A DNA stretch of 64,000 bases from Longilinea sp035560795 (GTDB lineage: Bacteria > Chloroflexota > Anaerolineae > Anaerolineales > Anaerolineaceae), in contig DATMYV010000012.1 in the NCBI GenBank assembly GCA_035560795.1, forward strand, positions 1 through 64,000, in the 5' to 3' direction. How positions within the stretch are numbered: position 1 is the first letter of the stretch; every line of letters begins with the position of its first letter. Both the position numbers and the translations under genes were made by a program. Positions 26,222-34,860 of the stretch are shown in pieces. A model generated the notes under the pieces. The model searched no databases. It was not told the origin of the DNA and saw only the letters and a list, made by a program, of their open reading frames with translations.

Positions 26222-27475
26222 GTGAATGTGCTTCGCCGATTCTCCGCTCCGGCCGACCTTGACCCGATTCAGAAGAACAATTATCAGAACGTCCAAATAG
26301 ATGCCATAGGCGTCGGGCTGGCCAATGCCGCAGCCCCTTTTCTACCAGTGTTCCTGGCCCGCATGGCAGCCAGCAGTTTCCAAATTGGCCTTCTCACGGC
26401 CATGCCTGCTCTAACTGGTCTACTCTTATCCTTACCGCTGGGCAGTTTCCTGCAAAAACAACGCAATATTGTGCCCTGGTTCAGCGCCACCCGGTTAGGC
26501 GTAATTTTTTGTTATGCGCTGACTGGAATTGCCTCGATGATTCTACCGGATAAATTGGTCGTGCCGGGGGTTCTTATTATTTGGGCCATGGCGACCATAC
26601 CGCAAAACATGCTCTCGATTTGTTTTTCTGTGGTAATGAACGCGGTGGCTGGATCGAAAGGCCGGTTTGAATTGATGGCTCGCCGCTGGACCATTCTTGG
26701 CCTGACGACCGCGATTGCTGTCTTTTTCATCGGCCAACGGTTGGATAAAATCGTCTTCCCAGTCAACTACCAGCAGGTATTTATAGCGCTATCCATCGGC
26801 GGTCTGATCAGTTATTTTTTCTCCCGACGGATTGCCATTCCTGATTCCATTCCCCAACCAACGGTTAAAGGAAAATCAGTTCGGGAAAATATCCTCGGTT
26901 ACATTGAGCCGATCAAACTTGAAAAGCCGTTTATTTCATTTGTCCTGAAAAGGTTCTTCTACACCTCCGGGATCGCACTGGCGACTCCGCTATTCCCGTT
27001 ATATTTTGTCCGGGTAGTGAAATTGCCCGATAGCTGGATCGCCCTGATCAGTACAACGCAGACCGCCATCCTGATCATCGGTTACCTCTTCTGGACGCGC
27101 CAATCACGCACCCGCGGATCGCGTAATGTGTTGTTATGGTCAACCTTCGGTCTCTCGTTGTATCCTTTTCTGGCAGCCATGACGCGCGTGCCAACAGTCA
27201 TTACTGTTTTTGCAGGCATTGCCGGGATTTTTCAAGCCGGCCTTGACCTGGTCTTTTTCGATGAGTTGATGAAAACCGTCCCGCCGGAAAAAAGCGCCAC
27301 ATTCGTATCGGTTGGCAATATGTTTCAATATATGGCTCAAATCGTCTCGCCATTATTAGGCACAACACTCTCAGAATGGATCGGGATTGGACCCGCGTTG
27401 TTTGTGGCCTCGGTTATCCGCATCATCGGATTTGGATTATTCTTAGTGAGCAAACCATCCACCCAGAGTTATTAA
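26222..27475 (+). CDS. MFS transporter
   Basis: A 417-residue major-facilitator protein with about twelve hydrophobic segments. The start reads IDAIGVGLANAAAPFLPVFLARMAASSFQIGLLTAMPALTGLLLSLPLGSFLQKQRN, with the MFS loop 2-3 region. GTG start at 26222 with GGAAAA upstream. It stands alone between AOR (divergent) and the radical SAM run. Substrate unknown; a local role in export is only a guess. Confidence 0.85.
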   Translation: MNVLRRFSAPADLDPIQKNNYQNVQIDAIGVGLANAAAPFLPVFLARMAASSFQIGLLTAMPALTGLLLSLPLGSFLQKQRNIVPWFSATRLGVIFCYALTGIASMILPDKLVVPGVLIIWAMATIPQNMLSICFSVVMNAVAGSKGRFELMARRWTILGLTTAIAVFFIGQRLDKIVFPVNYQQVFIALSIGGLISYFFSRRIAIPDSIPQPTVKGKSVRENILGYIEPIKLEKPFISFVLKRFFYTSGIALATPLFPLYFVRVVKLPDSWIALISTTQTAILIIGYLFWTRQSRTRGSRNVLLWSTFGLSLYPFLAAMTRVPTVITVFAGIAGIFQAGLDLVFFDELMKTVPPEKSATFVSVGNMFQYMAQIVSPLLGTTLSEWIGIGPALFVASVIRIIGFGLFLVSKPSTQSY

Positions 27476-27540
27476 TATCAACTTAACCGCTTTGACCCGC
27501 CTCCATCTGTTTGGTATAGTTGTTTTGTGGGAGGATTCGT

Positions 27541-28758
27541 ATGGTCATACTGGGAAAGTGGAATCAAAGCTCAATATCTCTTAGCATCAAATCAAACTCC
27601 TTAACCATCAGCATTGAAAGGCCTGAGGGTTCGAGCGTATTGAGCTATGATCTTCATGGCCGTTTATGGACCGCGCTCTTGCGGCAGGTATCCTACCGCC
27701 GCGGCTTAAATGGGAAAGTGGTAGCCAAGTGGTTTGCAAATGGTCTCCAACGCGATCGCCGTTGGCTGTCGACCGCTGAATGCGACGCACTTCTTGAGGA
27801 TTCCCAACAAATAGTCAGGGACCTCGTGCAGGCAATATCGAATGGTGAAGCATATTTGTCAACCATGCTAAAGCCTTCTGACATTGAACTATTGAACAAA
27901 GCCGCAGCCTTTATGCCGGAATTAGCCGCGCAGGACAAGCAGCACTTCGAAGAAATTTATAAACCGGTCGGGATTTTGCCGCCCGATCAATACATGGCAG
28001 TCGTTTTACAGTTGACAGAAGGCTGCGCCTTTAATACCTGTACTTTCTGTACATTTTACCGGGATCGGCCTTTTCGCATTAAAAAACCGGATGAATTTCA
28101 AAATCATCTGCGCGCCATCCGCAATTACCTTGGGGAAGGCTTAAGCTTGCGGCGGACAATTTTTCTGGGCGACGCCAATGCCTTGATTGTACCGATGCCG
28201 CAACTCAGCGTTTTAATTGAACAGGTTCACCAGGTATACGACGTGGAACAAATGGGCGGCATTTTTGCTTTCCTGGATGGTTTTAGCGGCGAAAAGAAAA
28301 GCCAGGCAGATTATCGATTATTGGCAGGATTGGGGCTGAAACGGGTATATATTGGCCTGGAATCCGGCGACCCGGACCTTCTTCGTTTCTTGCGGAAACC
28401 CGGTGAACCATCTGACGCGGTTGCTGCGGTAAATTCTATGAAAAATGCCGGCATTTCTGTGGGACTCATCGTTTTACTGGGTGCTGGCGGTCACCGCTTC
28501 GAACAAAACCACATTCGTGAAACGATTCGAGTGCTGAATCAAATGCCGCTGGATGCCGACGACCTGATCTATTTTTCCGAACTTATCGAAACGGAAGGCA
28601 TGCCGTATGTTCAAACCGCATACGCAGAACATCTTTTGCCCCTGACCCCCAATGAACGCCTTCGCCAGGGAAAAATCATCGAGGCAGGTTTGCGATTCTC
28701 AACCGCAGGCGGCACGCCGCACATCAGCCGGTACGATATCCGTGAGTTTGTCTACTAA
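27541..28758 (+). CDS. Radical SAM protein with CX4CX2C cluster motif
   Basis: A 405-residue radical SAM enzyme. The cluster motif at about residues 162-170 is CAFNTCTFC, CX4CX2C, a spacing found in one branch of radical SAM proteins in place of the common CX3CX2C. It is followed by TFYRDRPFRIKKPDEF. The SAM barrel covers ~155-380, with FLGDANALIV, YIGLESGDPDLLRFLRKPG and GLIVLLGAGG. Residues 1-150 are a separate helical domain. The ATG at 27541 has GGGAGG seven bases upstream. The next gene starts 2 bases after the stop. Reaction unknown. Confidence 0.83.
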   Translation: MVILGKWNQSSISLSIKSNSLTISIERPEGSSVLSYDLHGRLWTALLRQVSYRRGLNGKVVAKWFANGLQRDRRWLSTAECDALLEDSQQIVRDLVQAISNGEAYLSTMLKPSDIELLNKAAAFMPELAAQDKQHFEEIYKPVGILPPDQYMAVVLQLTEGCAFNTCTFCTFYRDRPFRIKKPDEFQNHLRAIRNYLGEGLSLRRTIFLGDANALIVPMPQLSVLIEQVHQVYDVEQMGGIFAFLDGFSGEKKSQADYRLLAGLGLKRVYIGLESGDPDLLRFLRKPGEPSDAVAAVNSMKNAGISVGLIVLLGAGGHRFEQNHIRETIRVLNQMPLDADDLIYFSELIETEGMPYVQTAYAEHLLPLTPNERLRQGKIIEAGLRFSTAGGTPHISRYDIREFVY

Positions 28759-28760
28759 AT

Positions 28761-29480
28761 GTGAACACACTTCAAATCCGTTTGCTGGGCGACTTGAATG
28801 ATTTTCTTCCGCAGCACCTGCGCGAACAGGCAATTACCATATCCTTTGGAGACAATCAGTCACTAAAGCATTTGATCGAATCGATGGGAGTGCCGCATCC
28901 AGAAATTTCCAGAATCCTGGTAAATAGTCAAGAAACTGACCCGGGCGATATTGCTCAGCCTGATACTTTGGTTGAAGTAATTCCCTATGAACCAGGTGAT
29001 CCGCGCATTCGACCACCGGAGATCCGTTTCGTCCTGGACTGCCATCTGGGAAAATTGGCATCTTATCTCCGCATTCTTGGTTTCGATGTTGCCTATGCGA
29101 ATGATGCAAAAGATGAAACTCTTGCGAAATTATCCGACAGAGAAAACCGCATCTTGCTCACCCGCGACCGTGGTTTGCTTAAACGCAAAAGTATCCAATT
29201 TGGTTACTGTATCCGCAGCCAAAACCCGCGCAGCCAGTTGCTTGGAGTCCTCCAACGCTATGATTTGCGTGGCGAAATCGATCCTTTCACGCGTTGCCCG
29301 GTGTGCAACGGATGCCTGCAGCCCGTGGCAAAAAGTGACCTGGACGATCTTTTACCCGCCAATACCCGCATTTACTTCGATCGATTTTGGCAATGTGTTT
29401 CCTGTAAAAAGGTTTACTGGCAAGGGTCGCACTACCAACGCATCCAGGATTGGCTGAAGGCATTTCTGGAAATTCCCTGA
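28761..29480 (+). CDS. Ubiquitin-like/Mut7-C RNase-domain protein
   Basis: A 239-residue protein joining an N-terminal MoaD/ubiquitin-like fold (~1-80, ending in VEVIPYEPGDPRIRPPE) to a Mut7-C PIN-like nuclease domain (~88-165: FVLDCHLGKLASYLRILGFDVAYANDAKDETLAKLSDRENRILLTRDRGLLK, with acidic metal ligands) and a zinc ribbon (CPVCNGC ... CVSCKKVYWQGSHYQRI). The family is widespread and poorly characterised; RNase activity is predicted. GTG start, immediately after the radical SAM stop. Confidence 0.83.
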   Translation: MNTLQIRLLGDLNDFLPQHLREQAITISFGDNQSLKHLIESMGVPHPEISRILVNSQETDPGDIAQPDTLVEVIPYEPGDPRIRPPEIRFVLDCHLGKLASYLRILGFDVAYANDAKDETLAKLSDRENRILLTRDRGLLKRKSIQFGYCIRSQNPRSQLLGVLQRYDLRGEIDPFTRCPVCNGCLQPVAKSDLDDLLPANTRIYFDRFWQCVSCKKVYWQGSHYQRIQDWLKAFLEIP

Positions 29481-29532
29481 CGCCAAACGAAAAGGCAAGT
29501 ACAATTTATTCGGTAATGATCGGAGTAAATCC

Positions 29533-30546
29533 TTGAATCTGTCCTATCCTGTTGGAAAACTGCCGCCTGCCATCCTTGCCCGTATCCTGGCGGATGCGCC
29601 GTTATTCGATGACCGGGTACGCCTGGGTCCAGGCATAGGCCTCGATTGCGCCGTGGTAGATGCCGGGGAATTCTATTGGGTATTCAAAGCAGAACCGATC
29701 ACATTTGCCACCGACCAAATTGGCTGGTATGCAGTACAGGTTGCCAGTAACGACATTGCGACCACCGGCGCAGAGCCAAGGTTTATCTTATTGACTTTGC
29801 TGTTGCCGGAAGGGCAATCGGATGAAACCCTGGTTCGTTCGATCAGCGATCAGGTTTTCACTGCTTGCCGGCAGCACAGAATCTCCGTCTTAGGGGGCCA
29901 CACCGAGGTTACTCACGGCATTGACCGGCCTTTGTTGGCTGTGACGATGATCGGTGAAGTGGCAAAAGATAAATTGGTCACACCGCGCGGTGCACAGGCC
30001 GGCGATGTACTGTTGCTCACCAAAGGCATCCCCATCGAAGCCACAGCCCTTTTGGCCCGGGAATTTCCAAACCGGCTTCAGCCCTTCCTGACTCGAAGCG
30101 AGATAAATGAGGCGTCTTCTTACCTGAACGATCCAGGCATCAGTATTTTGAGCGATGCGCAGGTGGCATTGGAGGCCGGTCGGGTGACGGCAATGCATGA
30201 TCCTACCGAAGGCGGTCTTTCGGCCGCCTTGTGGGAATTGGCACAGGCATGCGGAAAAGATATCGACTTTGATCCGGCAGCTGTGACGATCTCCGACCTT
30301 TCAAAGCGCATATGTCAGGCTTTCGCATTGGATCCATTCGCCACCCTCGCATCCGGAGCATTGCTCTTAACAGTCCACCCGGAGGATGTTAACGCCATCC
30401 TGGCGGCGCTTCAGAAGAACGAAATTGCCGCAAGCCGAATCGGAAAAATAGTTGAAGGCAGCGGGAAGGTCTTCACAGGAGCAAGTAACCAGATAAGCCC
30501 ATGGCCTTATCCAGAGCGTGATGAAATCGGGAAAGTTTACGGATAA
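29533..30546 (+). CDS. AIR-synthase-fold protein, HypE-like
   Basis: A 337-residue member of the PurM/HypE/SelD superfamily of ATP-binding enzymes. It has DCAVVDAG, VQVASNDIATTGAEPRFILLTLLLPEG, SVLGGHTEV and MHDPTEGGLSAALWELAQA. The C-terminal PRICE-type tail needed for HypE cyanide transfer is absent: the protein ends ERDEIGKVYG. No hydrogenase genes are near. It is therefore a HypE-like protein of unknown substrate. TTG start at 29533 with GGAGTAAATCC upstream. Confidence 0.8.
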   Translation: MNLSYPVGKLPPAILARILADAPLFDDRVRLGPGIGLDCAVVDAGEFYWVFKAEPITFATDQIGWYAVQVASNDIATTGAEPRFILLTLLLPEGQSDETLVRSISDQVFTACRQHRISVLGGHTEVTHGIDRPLLAVTMIGEVAKDKLVTPRGAQAGDVLLLTKGIPIEATALLAREFPNRLQPFLTRSEINEASSYLNDPGISILSDAQVALEAGRVTAMHDPTEGGLSAALWELAQACGKDIDFDPAAVTISDLSKRICQAFALDPFATLASGALLLTVHPEDVNAILAALQKNEIAASRIGKIVEGSGKVFTGASNQISPWPYPERDEIGKVYG

Positions 30547-30563
30547 GGGTCAGGAAATAATTC

Positions 30564-31553
30564 ATGCCGCTCGCGATATCCATTCTTTTCGGTTTCATCC
30601 CAATGTTTCTATTTGCAGCCTTTGTTTACTGGCTGGATCGTTATGAAAAAGAGCCCCTGCTGTTGTTGGGCGGCGTTTTCTTATGGGGCGCTGTGGTCGC
30701 AGCTGGATCAGCCTTCATCTTGAATACTGGCATCGGTCTGGGCGTATATATGTTGACCGGTTCAGAATCCGCCGCTGAAATAAGCACCACATCGCTAATC
30801 GCACCCTTTGTCGAAGAAACCGTCAAAGGCCTGGCCGTCCTGCTCATCTTTTTACTGGCACAGAAAGAATTTGATTCCATCCTGGATGGAATTGTTTATG
30901 CAGCGGTTGCTGCCCTGGGGTTTGCAGCCACTGAAAACGCCTATTACATCTATAATTTGGGATACCTGCAGGATGGATATTCCGGTCTGTATCAATTGGC
31001 ATTCATCCGGGTTGTGTTGGTTGGGTGGCAGCACCCCTTCTTTACATCGTTCATTGGCATTGGGCTGGCAGCCGCCCGTTTGAATCGCAACCAGGTTCTC
31101 AAAATATTGTTGCCATTGCTCGGTCTGGCTGTCTCGATTCTGGCTCACGCATTGCACAATACCATGGCGCAGTTCCTTTCCGGGCTGGGGGGACTCGCAA
31201 TCACATCCCTGGCAGACTGGATCGGTTGGTCATTCTTATTTGGTTTTGTAATTTTCATGATCTGGCGCGAATTTCAACTTCTGCGATTCCAACTCAAGGA
31301 AGAAATGCAATTAGGCATTATCACTCCCATGCAGTATCAAAATGCCTGCTCCTTCTGGAAACCATTGAGACCCACACCGGATTCGTACGACCGATCCCGG
31401 CGCAATCAAACCAACCGGTTTTATCAGATGTGCGCAGAATTATCACACAAGAAAAACCAGCTCTCACGTCTGGGAGATGAACATGGAAACGGAGAAATTA
31501 TTTCCAAGTTGCGGGGAGAACTCCAACGACTATCGATCAGCATGACCGGGTAA
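30564..31553 (+). CDS. PrsW-family intramembrane metalloprotease
   Basis: A 329-residue membrane protein with eight or so hydrophobic segments. The family motifs are visible: FVEETVKGLAVLL (Glu-Glu), YAAVAALGFAATENAYYI, and AHALHNTMAQF with the histidine motif. In Bacillus PrsW cleaves an anti-sigma factor; here no such partner is adjacent. It ends with a ~75-residue cytoplasmic basic tail. It follows the HypE-like gene by 17 bases, the last gene of a four-gene plus-strand run. Confidence 0.85.
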   Translation: MPLAISILFGFIPMFLFAAFVYWLDRYEKEPLLLLGGVFLWGAVVAAGSAFILNTGIGLGVYMLTGSESAAEISTTSLIAPFVEETVKGLAVLLIFLLAQKEFDSILDGIVYAAVAALGFAATENAYYIYNLGYLQDGYSGLYQLAFIRVVLVGWQHPFFTSFIGIGLAAARLNRNQVLKILLPLLGLAVSILAHALHNTMAQFLSGLGGLAITSLADWIGWSFLFGFVIFMIWREFQLLRFQLKEEMQLGIITPMQYQNACSFWKPLRPTPDSYDRSRRNQTNRFYQMCAELSHKKNQLSRLGDEHGNGEIISKLRGELQRLSISMTG

Positions 31554-31557
31554 AATC

Positions 31558-31586
31558 TTGTTCAAGACCTTGAATGCTGGTAGAAT
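31558..31586 (+). promoter_or_regulatory. Promoter of tRNA-Arg
   Basis: TTGTTC (31558-31563), 17-base spacer, TAGAAT (31581-31586), placing the start about 9 bases before the mature tRNA. Confidence 0.6.
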
Positions 31587-31601
31587 TATCCAGTCAAGAT
31601 T

Positions 31602-31673
31602 GTCCCTATAGCGCAATGGATAGAGCGCCAGCCTCCGAAGCTGGAAGTGACGGTTCGAGTCCGTCTAGGGACA
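31602..31673 (+). tRNA. tRNA-Arg (CCG)
   Basis: A 72-nt cloverleaf. The acceptor arms GTCCCTA and TAGGGAC pair fully. The anticodon stem CCAGC/GCTGG encloses loop CTCCGAA with anticodon CCG (31635-31637), reading CGG. The T-loop GTTCGAGTC is standard. CCA is not encoded. Confidence 0.95.
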
Positions 31674-31822
31674 CCTTTACCCCCCTCTTCGGCGGGTTTG
31701 CTCTTAACGAATTCTAATGGAAGATATATGTAATTTAAATAATTATCCGGTAAGATGAAAATGGTTACGTTTCCAATTTCAACGGCTACATGATGGATTA
31801 AGCTTTTTGGAAAGGATTGAGA

Positions 31823-32515
31823 ATGTTTTTTGGTGGATACGGAATTTACCTCATATTTAGCTTGCCGGCTTTATTGCTTGGGTTATGGGCGCAATACAAG
31901 GTAAAGGCCGCTTTTGATCATTATTCGAAAGTACGCAATTTTACCGGCTTGACAGGCGCGGAAGTAGCCCGCCGTATGTTGGATAGCAATGGTCTAAACA
32001 ATGTTCAGATCGAAGAAGTTCAAGGATTTCTCAGCGATCATTACGATCCATCGAAACGCGTATTACGGTTGAGTCCAGTGGTTTTCCGTACCAACAGCCT
32101 GGCTGCTGCCGGCGTCGCCGCGCATGAATCAGGGCACGCGGTGCAGCATGCTGAGGGATATACTGCCTTGAAATTTCGCACCGCCATGGTTCCCAGCGTT
32201 CAAATCGGCAGTTGGCTTGGTCCTGTCATCTTTATGTTGGGCTATTTCTTTTCCTCCAATTCGCTGGCCTGGGTTGGTGTGGGGTTGTTTGGTGCAACCG
32301 CATTATTTGCCCTCGTCACGCTGCCGGTTGAATTGGATGCAACCCGCCGTGCAAAAGCCTGGCTTAGCACCAGCGGCGTTATTTACAATACCGAGATGGA
32401 TGGCGTCAATCGCGTTTTGGATGCTGCGGCACTTACATATGTTGCAGCTGCCATCCAGGCAATATCGACGGTTTTGTACTACGTCATCCTCCTGCTCGGC
32501 CGCCGCCGCGACTAA
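31823..32515 (+). CDS. Neutral zinc metallopeptidase, YugP-like
   Basis: A ~230-residue membrane protein of the Zn_peptidase_2 (YugP) family. It has an N-terminal membrane helix, the HExxH zinc motif in GVAAHESGHAVQH at about residues 98-110, and two or three further helices. Function in the family is poorly known; membrane protein quality control is likely. I choose the ATG at 31823, with AAAGGA seven bases upstream, over the TTG at 31817. Confidence 0.82.
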   Translation: MFFGGYGIYLIFSLPALLLGLWAQYKVKAAFDHYSKVRNFTGLTGAEVARRMLDSNGLNNVQIEEVQGFLSDHYDPSKRVLRLSPVVFRTNSLAAAGVAAHESGHAVQHAEGYTALKFRTAMVPSVQIGSWLGPVIFMLGYFFSSNSLAWVGVGLFGATALFALVTLPVELDATRRAKAWLSTSGVIYNTEMDGVNRVLDAAALTYVAAAIQAISTVLYYVILLLGRRRD

Positions 32516-32530
32516 AGAAAACCTCCAAAA

Positions 32531-32562
32531 CAACGGGTGCATGAGCACCCGTTGTTTTTTTT
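32531..32562 (+). terminator. Terminator after the zinc peptidase gene
   Basis: CAACGGGTGC/GCACCCGTTG (32531-32540 with 32545-32554), loop ATGA, followed by eight T residues on the plus strand. Confidence 0.93.
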
Positions 32563-32581
32563 ATTTCCATGCAAAGATCAA

Positions 32582-32599
32582 TTGTTACGAACTTCACAA
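32582..32599 (+). promoter_or_regulatory. Rex operator upstream of rex
   Basis: TTGTTACGAACTTCACAA is an 18-bp site with the outer TTGT/ACAA halves of the Rex consensus (TTGTGAAnnnnTTCACAA or TTGTTAAnnnnTTAACAA). It sits a few bases before the rex promoter, so Rex probably represses its own gene according to the NADH/NAD ratio. Confidence 0.7.
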
Positions 32600-32603
32600 T
32601 TCA

Positions 32604-32633
32604 TTCAACATTCCAACAACTTAACGCTATAAT
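32604..32633 (+). promoter_or_regulatory. Promoter of rex
   Basis: TTCAAC at 32604-32609 and TATAAT at 32628-32633 with an 18-base spacer. The start near 32640 gives a ~68-nt leader before the ATG at 32708. Confidence 0.5.
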
Positions 32634-32707
32634 TAATCAATGAGTTGTTCGGTCGAAAACCGCCGAAAAATGCCAAACATTTCAATGCATACTTTACAGG
32701 GGCAATC

Positions 32708-33337
32708 ATGGAAACCGAGAAAATCCCAGATATCGTGATAGGCCGGTTGCCGCGTTACCTTCAGGCGCTGCAGCGAATGCAACAGGAAAACCACCTCACG
32801 ACCAACTCCAAAGAGCTTGGCGAGCGATTGGGCATATCAGCGGCACAGATCCGAAAAGACCTGTCACAATTCGGCGAATTTGGAAAACAAGGCACAGGTT
32901 ATTCCGTTCCGTTTTTAATTAAAACACTGCAAACCATCCTCAAAGTGACCAGGGTCTGGGATGTTGTTTTGGTGGGTGCAGGCGATCTTGGCCATGCTTT
33001 GGCCCGTTACCAGGGATTTTCCAATCGCGGGTTTCGTATTGCAATGATATTCGACAACGATCCGCAAGTAATAGGGAACCAGATCGGGCACTTTGTGGTT
33101 CAAGATATGGCGTCTCTGGTAGAAAAGGTGCTCGAAGCCAATATTCACGTTGCCATGTTGACTGTTCCCGCATCATCAGCTCAAAAAGTCGCCGAGTCCC
33201 TCGTGAGAGCCGGTGTAAAAGCCATCCTTTCCTATGCACCCATCACCCTCAATCTCCCCCCGGAAATTCATGTGGAATACATCGATCCAATTCTTAAACT
33301 TCAACACATGACTTACTATCTGGACGGTTTGAATTGA
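32708..33337 (+). CDS. rex: Redox-sensing transcriptional repressor Rex
   Basis: A ~209-residue NADH-sensing repressor. The N-terminal winged helix has GRLPRYLQALQRMQQENHLTTNSKELGERLGISAAQIRKDLSQFGEFGKQGTGY, and the Rossmann domain starts VVLVGAGDLGHALARYQGF. It ends near YYLDGLN as usual. The start at 32708 has AGGGG-like purines upstream; an earlier in-frame start at 32645 adds 21 residues not seen in the family and overlaps the leader. The operator upstream implies autoregulation. Targets beyond itself were not found in this window. Confidence 0.93.
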   Translation: METEKIPDIVIGRLPRYLQALQRMQQENHLTTNSKELGERLGISAAQIRKDLSQFGEFGKQGTGYSVPFLIKTLQTILKVTRVWDVVLVGAGDLGHALARYQGFSNRGFRIAMIFDNDPQVIGNQIGHFVVQDMASLVEKVLEANIHVAMLTVPASSAQKVAESLVRAGVKAILSYAPITLNLPPEIHVEYIDPILKLQHMTYYLDGLN

Positions 33338-33348
33338 TCTACAACAAA

Positions 33349-33383
33349 ACAGCGGCTCAATAAATGAGCCGCTGTATTTTTTT
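33349..33383 (+). terminator. Terminator after rex
   Basis: An 11-bp hairpin ACAGCGGCTCA/TGAGCCGCTGT (33349-33359 with 33365-33375), loop ATAAA, then TATTTTTTT on the plus strand. It may also serve the convergent mreB. Confidence 0.88.
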
Positions 33384-33394
33384 CTTGGTATGAG

Positions 33395-34399
33395 TTAATA
33401 AACGTTAACCAGGCTGCGCCGCAGCGCCTCGCGATTGCTAAGCGCTTTGGCAGCCCCTTCGGCGGTACAGGTAAACGGGTTATCCACCAAATATGCTGGA
33501 ATGCCGAGGGATTTGGTTAAATAGCGGTCGATTCCGCGCATCAAAGCCCCGCCGCCGCAAATTGCCACACCCCGGTCAATAATATCAGAAATCAATTCCG
33601 GCGGCGTTTTTTCGAGTACGCGGCGAACCATGCCGACGAGTTCATTCAGCGGATCTTGCAGCGCGTCAACTATCTCATCGGTGGTCAAATTGACCGGTTT
33701 GGGCAGCCCTGAAACCTGATCCTGTCCCTGAATTTCCAGCGCCATTTGAGATTCCTGAGCTAAAGCTGCCCCAATGCGAATTTTCAGCTGCTCTGCGGTA
33801 GGCTGGCCGATGATTAAGCCATATTTTTTGCGTACATAAGAAACAATGGCGTCGTCCATTTTCAAACCGCCGGTCCGCGATGTCTCGGCTGTGACAATGT
33901 CGTTCATGGCCAATACAGCTGCCTGGTTCGTTCCGCCCCCCAGACTGATGATCATATTTCCAGAAGGCGTCCCAATTGGCAAATCAACACCCAGCGCCGC
34001 AGCCAGCGGCTGCCTTACCAGATAGACTTCCCTCGCGCCAGCTCCAATGCCTGCTTCGTGTACCGCCCGGCTTTCGACGCTTGTCGTGCCAAACGGTACA
34101 GTGATCATCACTGTTGGCCCGAAAAAAAACGATCGGTTGCGTTGGATAATTTGACCGAGTAATTTTTCAGTTATTTCAAAATCGGCGATCACGCCATTTT
34201 GCAGCGGCCGGATCACCTCGATGCTTTCACCAACCCGACCCATCATATCTTTTGCAGCCTGGCCAATTTCGACAATCTTTTGTTCTGCCACAACCAGTGC
34301 AACCACGGTAGGAATCTGAAGAACAACCTGATTTCCTTCAGCCATAATCGTGTTGAAGGTACCCAGATCAATTCCTAACTCTCTTGAAAAAACAGGCAT
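33395..34399 (-). CDS. mreB: Rod-shape protein MreB/Mbl
   Basis: A 334-residue bacterial actin that guides lateral wall synthesis. The phosphate-1 loop is GIDLGTFNTIMAEGNQVV; IISLGGGTNQAAVLAM and ICGGGALMRGIDRYL are the phosphate-2 and adenosine regions. Length is normal. It starts 26 bases after atpC, so it is probably cotranscribed with the F1 ATPase genes. Confidence 0.92.
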   Translation of the reverse strand: MPVFSRELGIDLGTFNTIMAEGNQVVLQIPTVVALVVAEQKIVEIGQAAKDMMGRVGESIEVIRPLQNGVIADFEITEKLLGQIIQRNRSFFFGPTVMITVPFGTTSVESRAVHEAGIGAGAREVYLVRQPLAAALGVDLPIGTPSGNMIISLGGGTNQAAVLAMNDIVTAETSRTGGLKMDDAIVSYVRKKYGLIIGQPTAEQLKIRIGAALAQESQMALEIQGQDQVSGLPKPVNLTTDEIVDALQDPLNELVGMVRRVLEKTPPELISDIIDRGVAICGGGALMRGIDRYLTKSLGIPAYLVDNPFTCTAEGAAKALSNREALRRSLVNVY

Positions 34400-34425
34400 G
34401 CTAAATTAATCCTTCCAAAATACAC

Positions 34426-34848
34426 TCAAGATCTGCGGCCGCGTTGGTAGCGTCTTGCTGCGTCGATCCTAAGAGTCGACCGGCGTAAGGCAGCCTGAAT
34501 TTTCAAATACCGGTCCTGATCAGGCGGCAATCCTTCTTTCAACATCTCTTCGGCACGTTGTTTCGCAGCTTCTGCCCTTGTTACATCGATTTCAGCAACA
34601 TTTTCCGCGGCATCCGCCAAAACTGTGACCTGGTCAGGCTGGACTTCCGCAATTCCGCCAGCAACGGTAAAGAAAAATTCATCACTTTTTGACCGAACGG
34701 TAATAATGCCAAATTGGAGCGTTGTAAGGAGCGGTGAATGATTGGGAAGAATTCCCATGACCCCTTCGACGCCTGGCAGAACAACAATATCGGCATCACC
34801 CTGATAAACAATTCGGTCTTGAGACACAATTTCTGTGCGAATGGGCAT
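34426..34848 (-). CDS. atpC: F1Fo ATP synthase epsilon subunit
   Basis: A 140-residue epsilon subunit, the rotor protein that couples gamma to the c-ring and inhibits reverse hydrolysis. The N-terminal beta-sandwich has VLPGVEGVMGILPNHSPLLTTL, and the C-terminal two-helix domain is Ala/Glu/Arg rich (RAEAAKQRAEEMLKEG). It starts 12 bases after atpD ends. Confidence 0.92.
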   Translation of the reverse strand: MPIRTEIVSQDRIVYQGDADIVVLPGVEGVMGILPNHSPLLTTLQFGIITVRSKSDEFFFTVAGGIAEVQPDQVTVLADAAENVAEIDVTRAEAAKQRAEEMLKEGLPPDQDRYLKIQAALRRSTLRIDAARRYQRGRRS

Positions 34849-34860
34849 TCAGGCCCCTCC

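Noticed and set aside
29533..30546. HypE or selenophosphate synthetase
   Set aside because: It lacks the PRICE-type tail of HypE and the SelD N-terminal Cys/Sec loop, and no hydrogenase or selenium genes are near.
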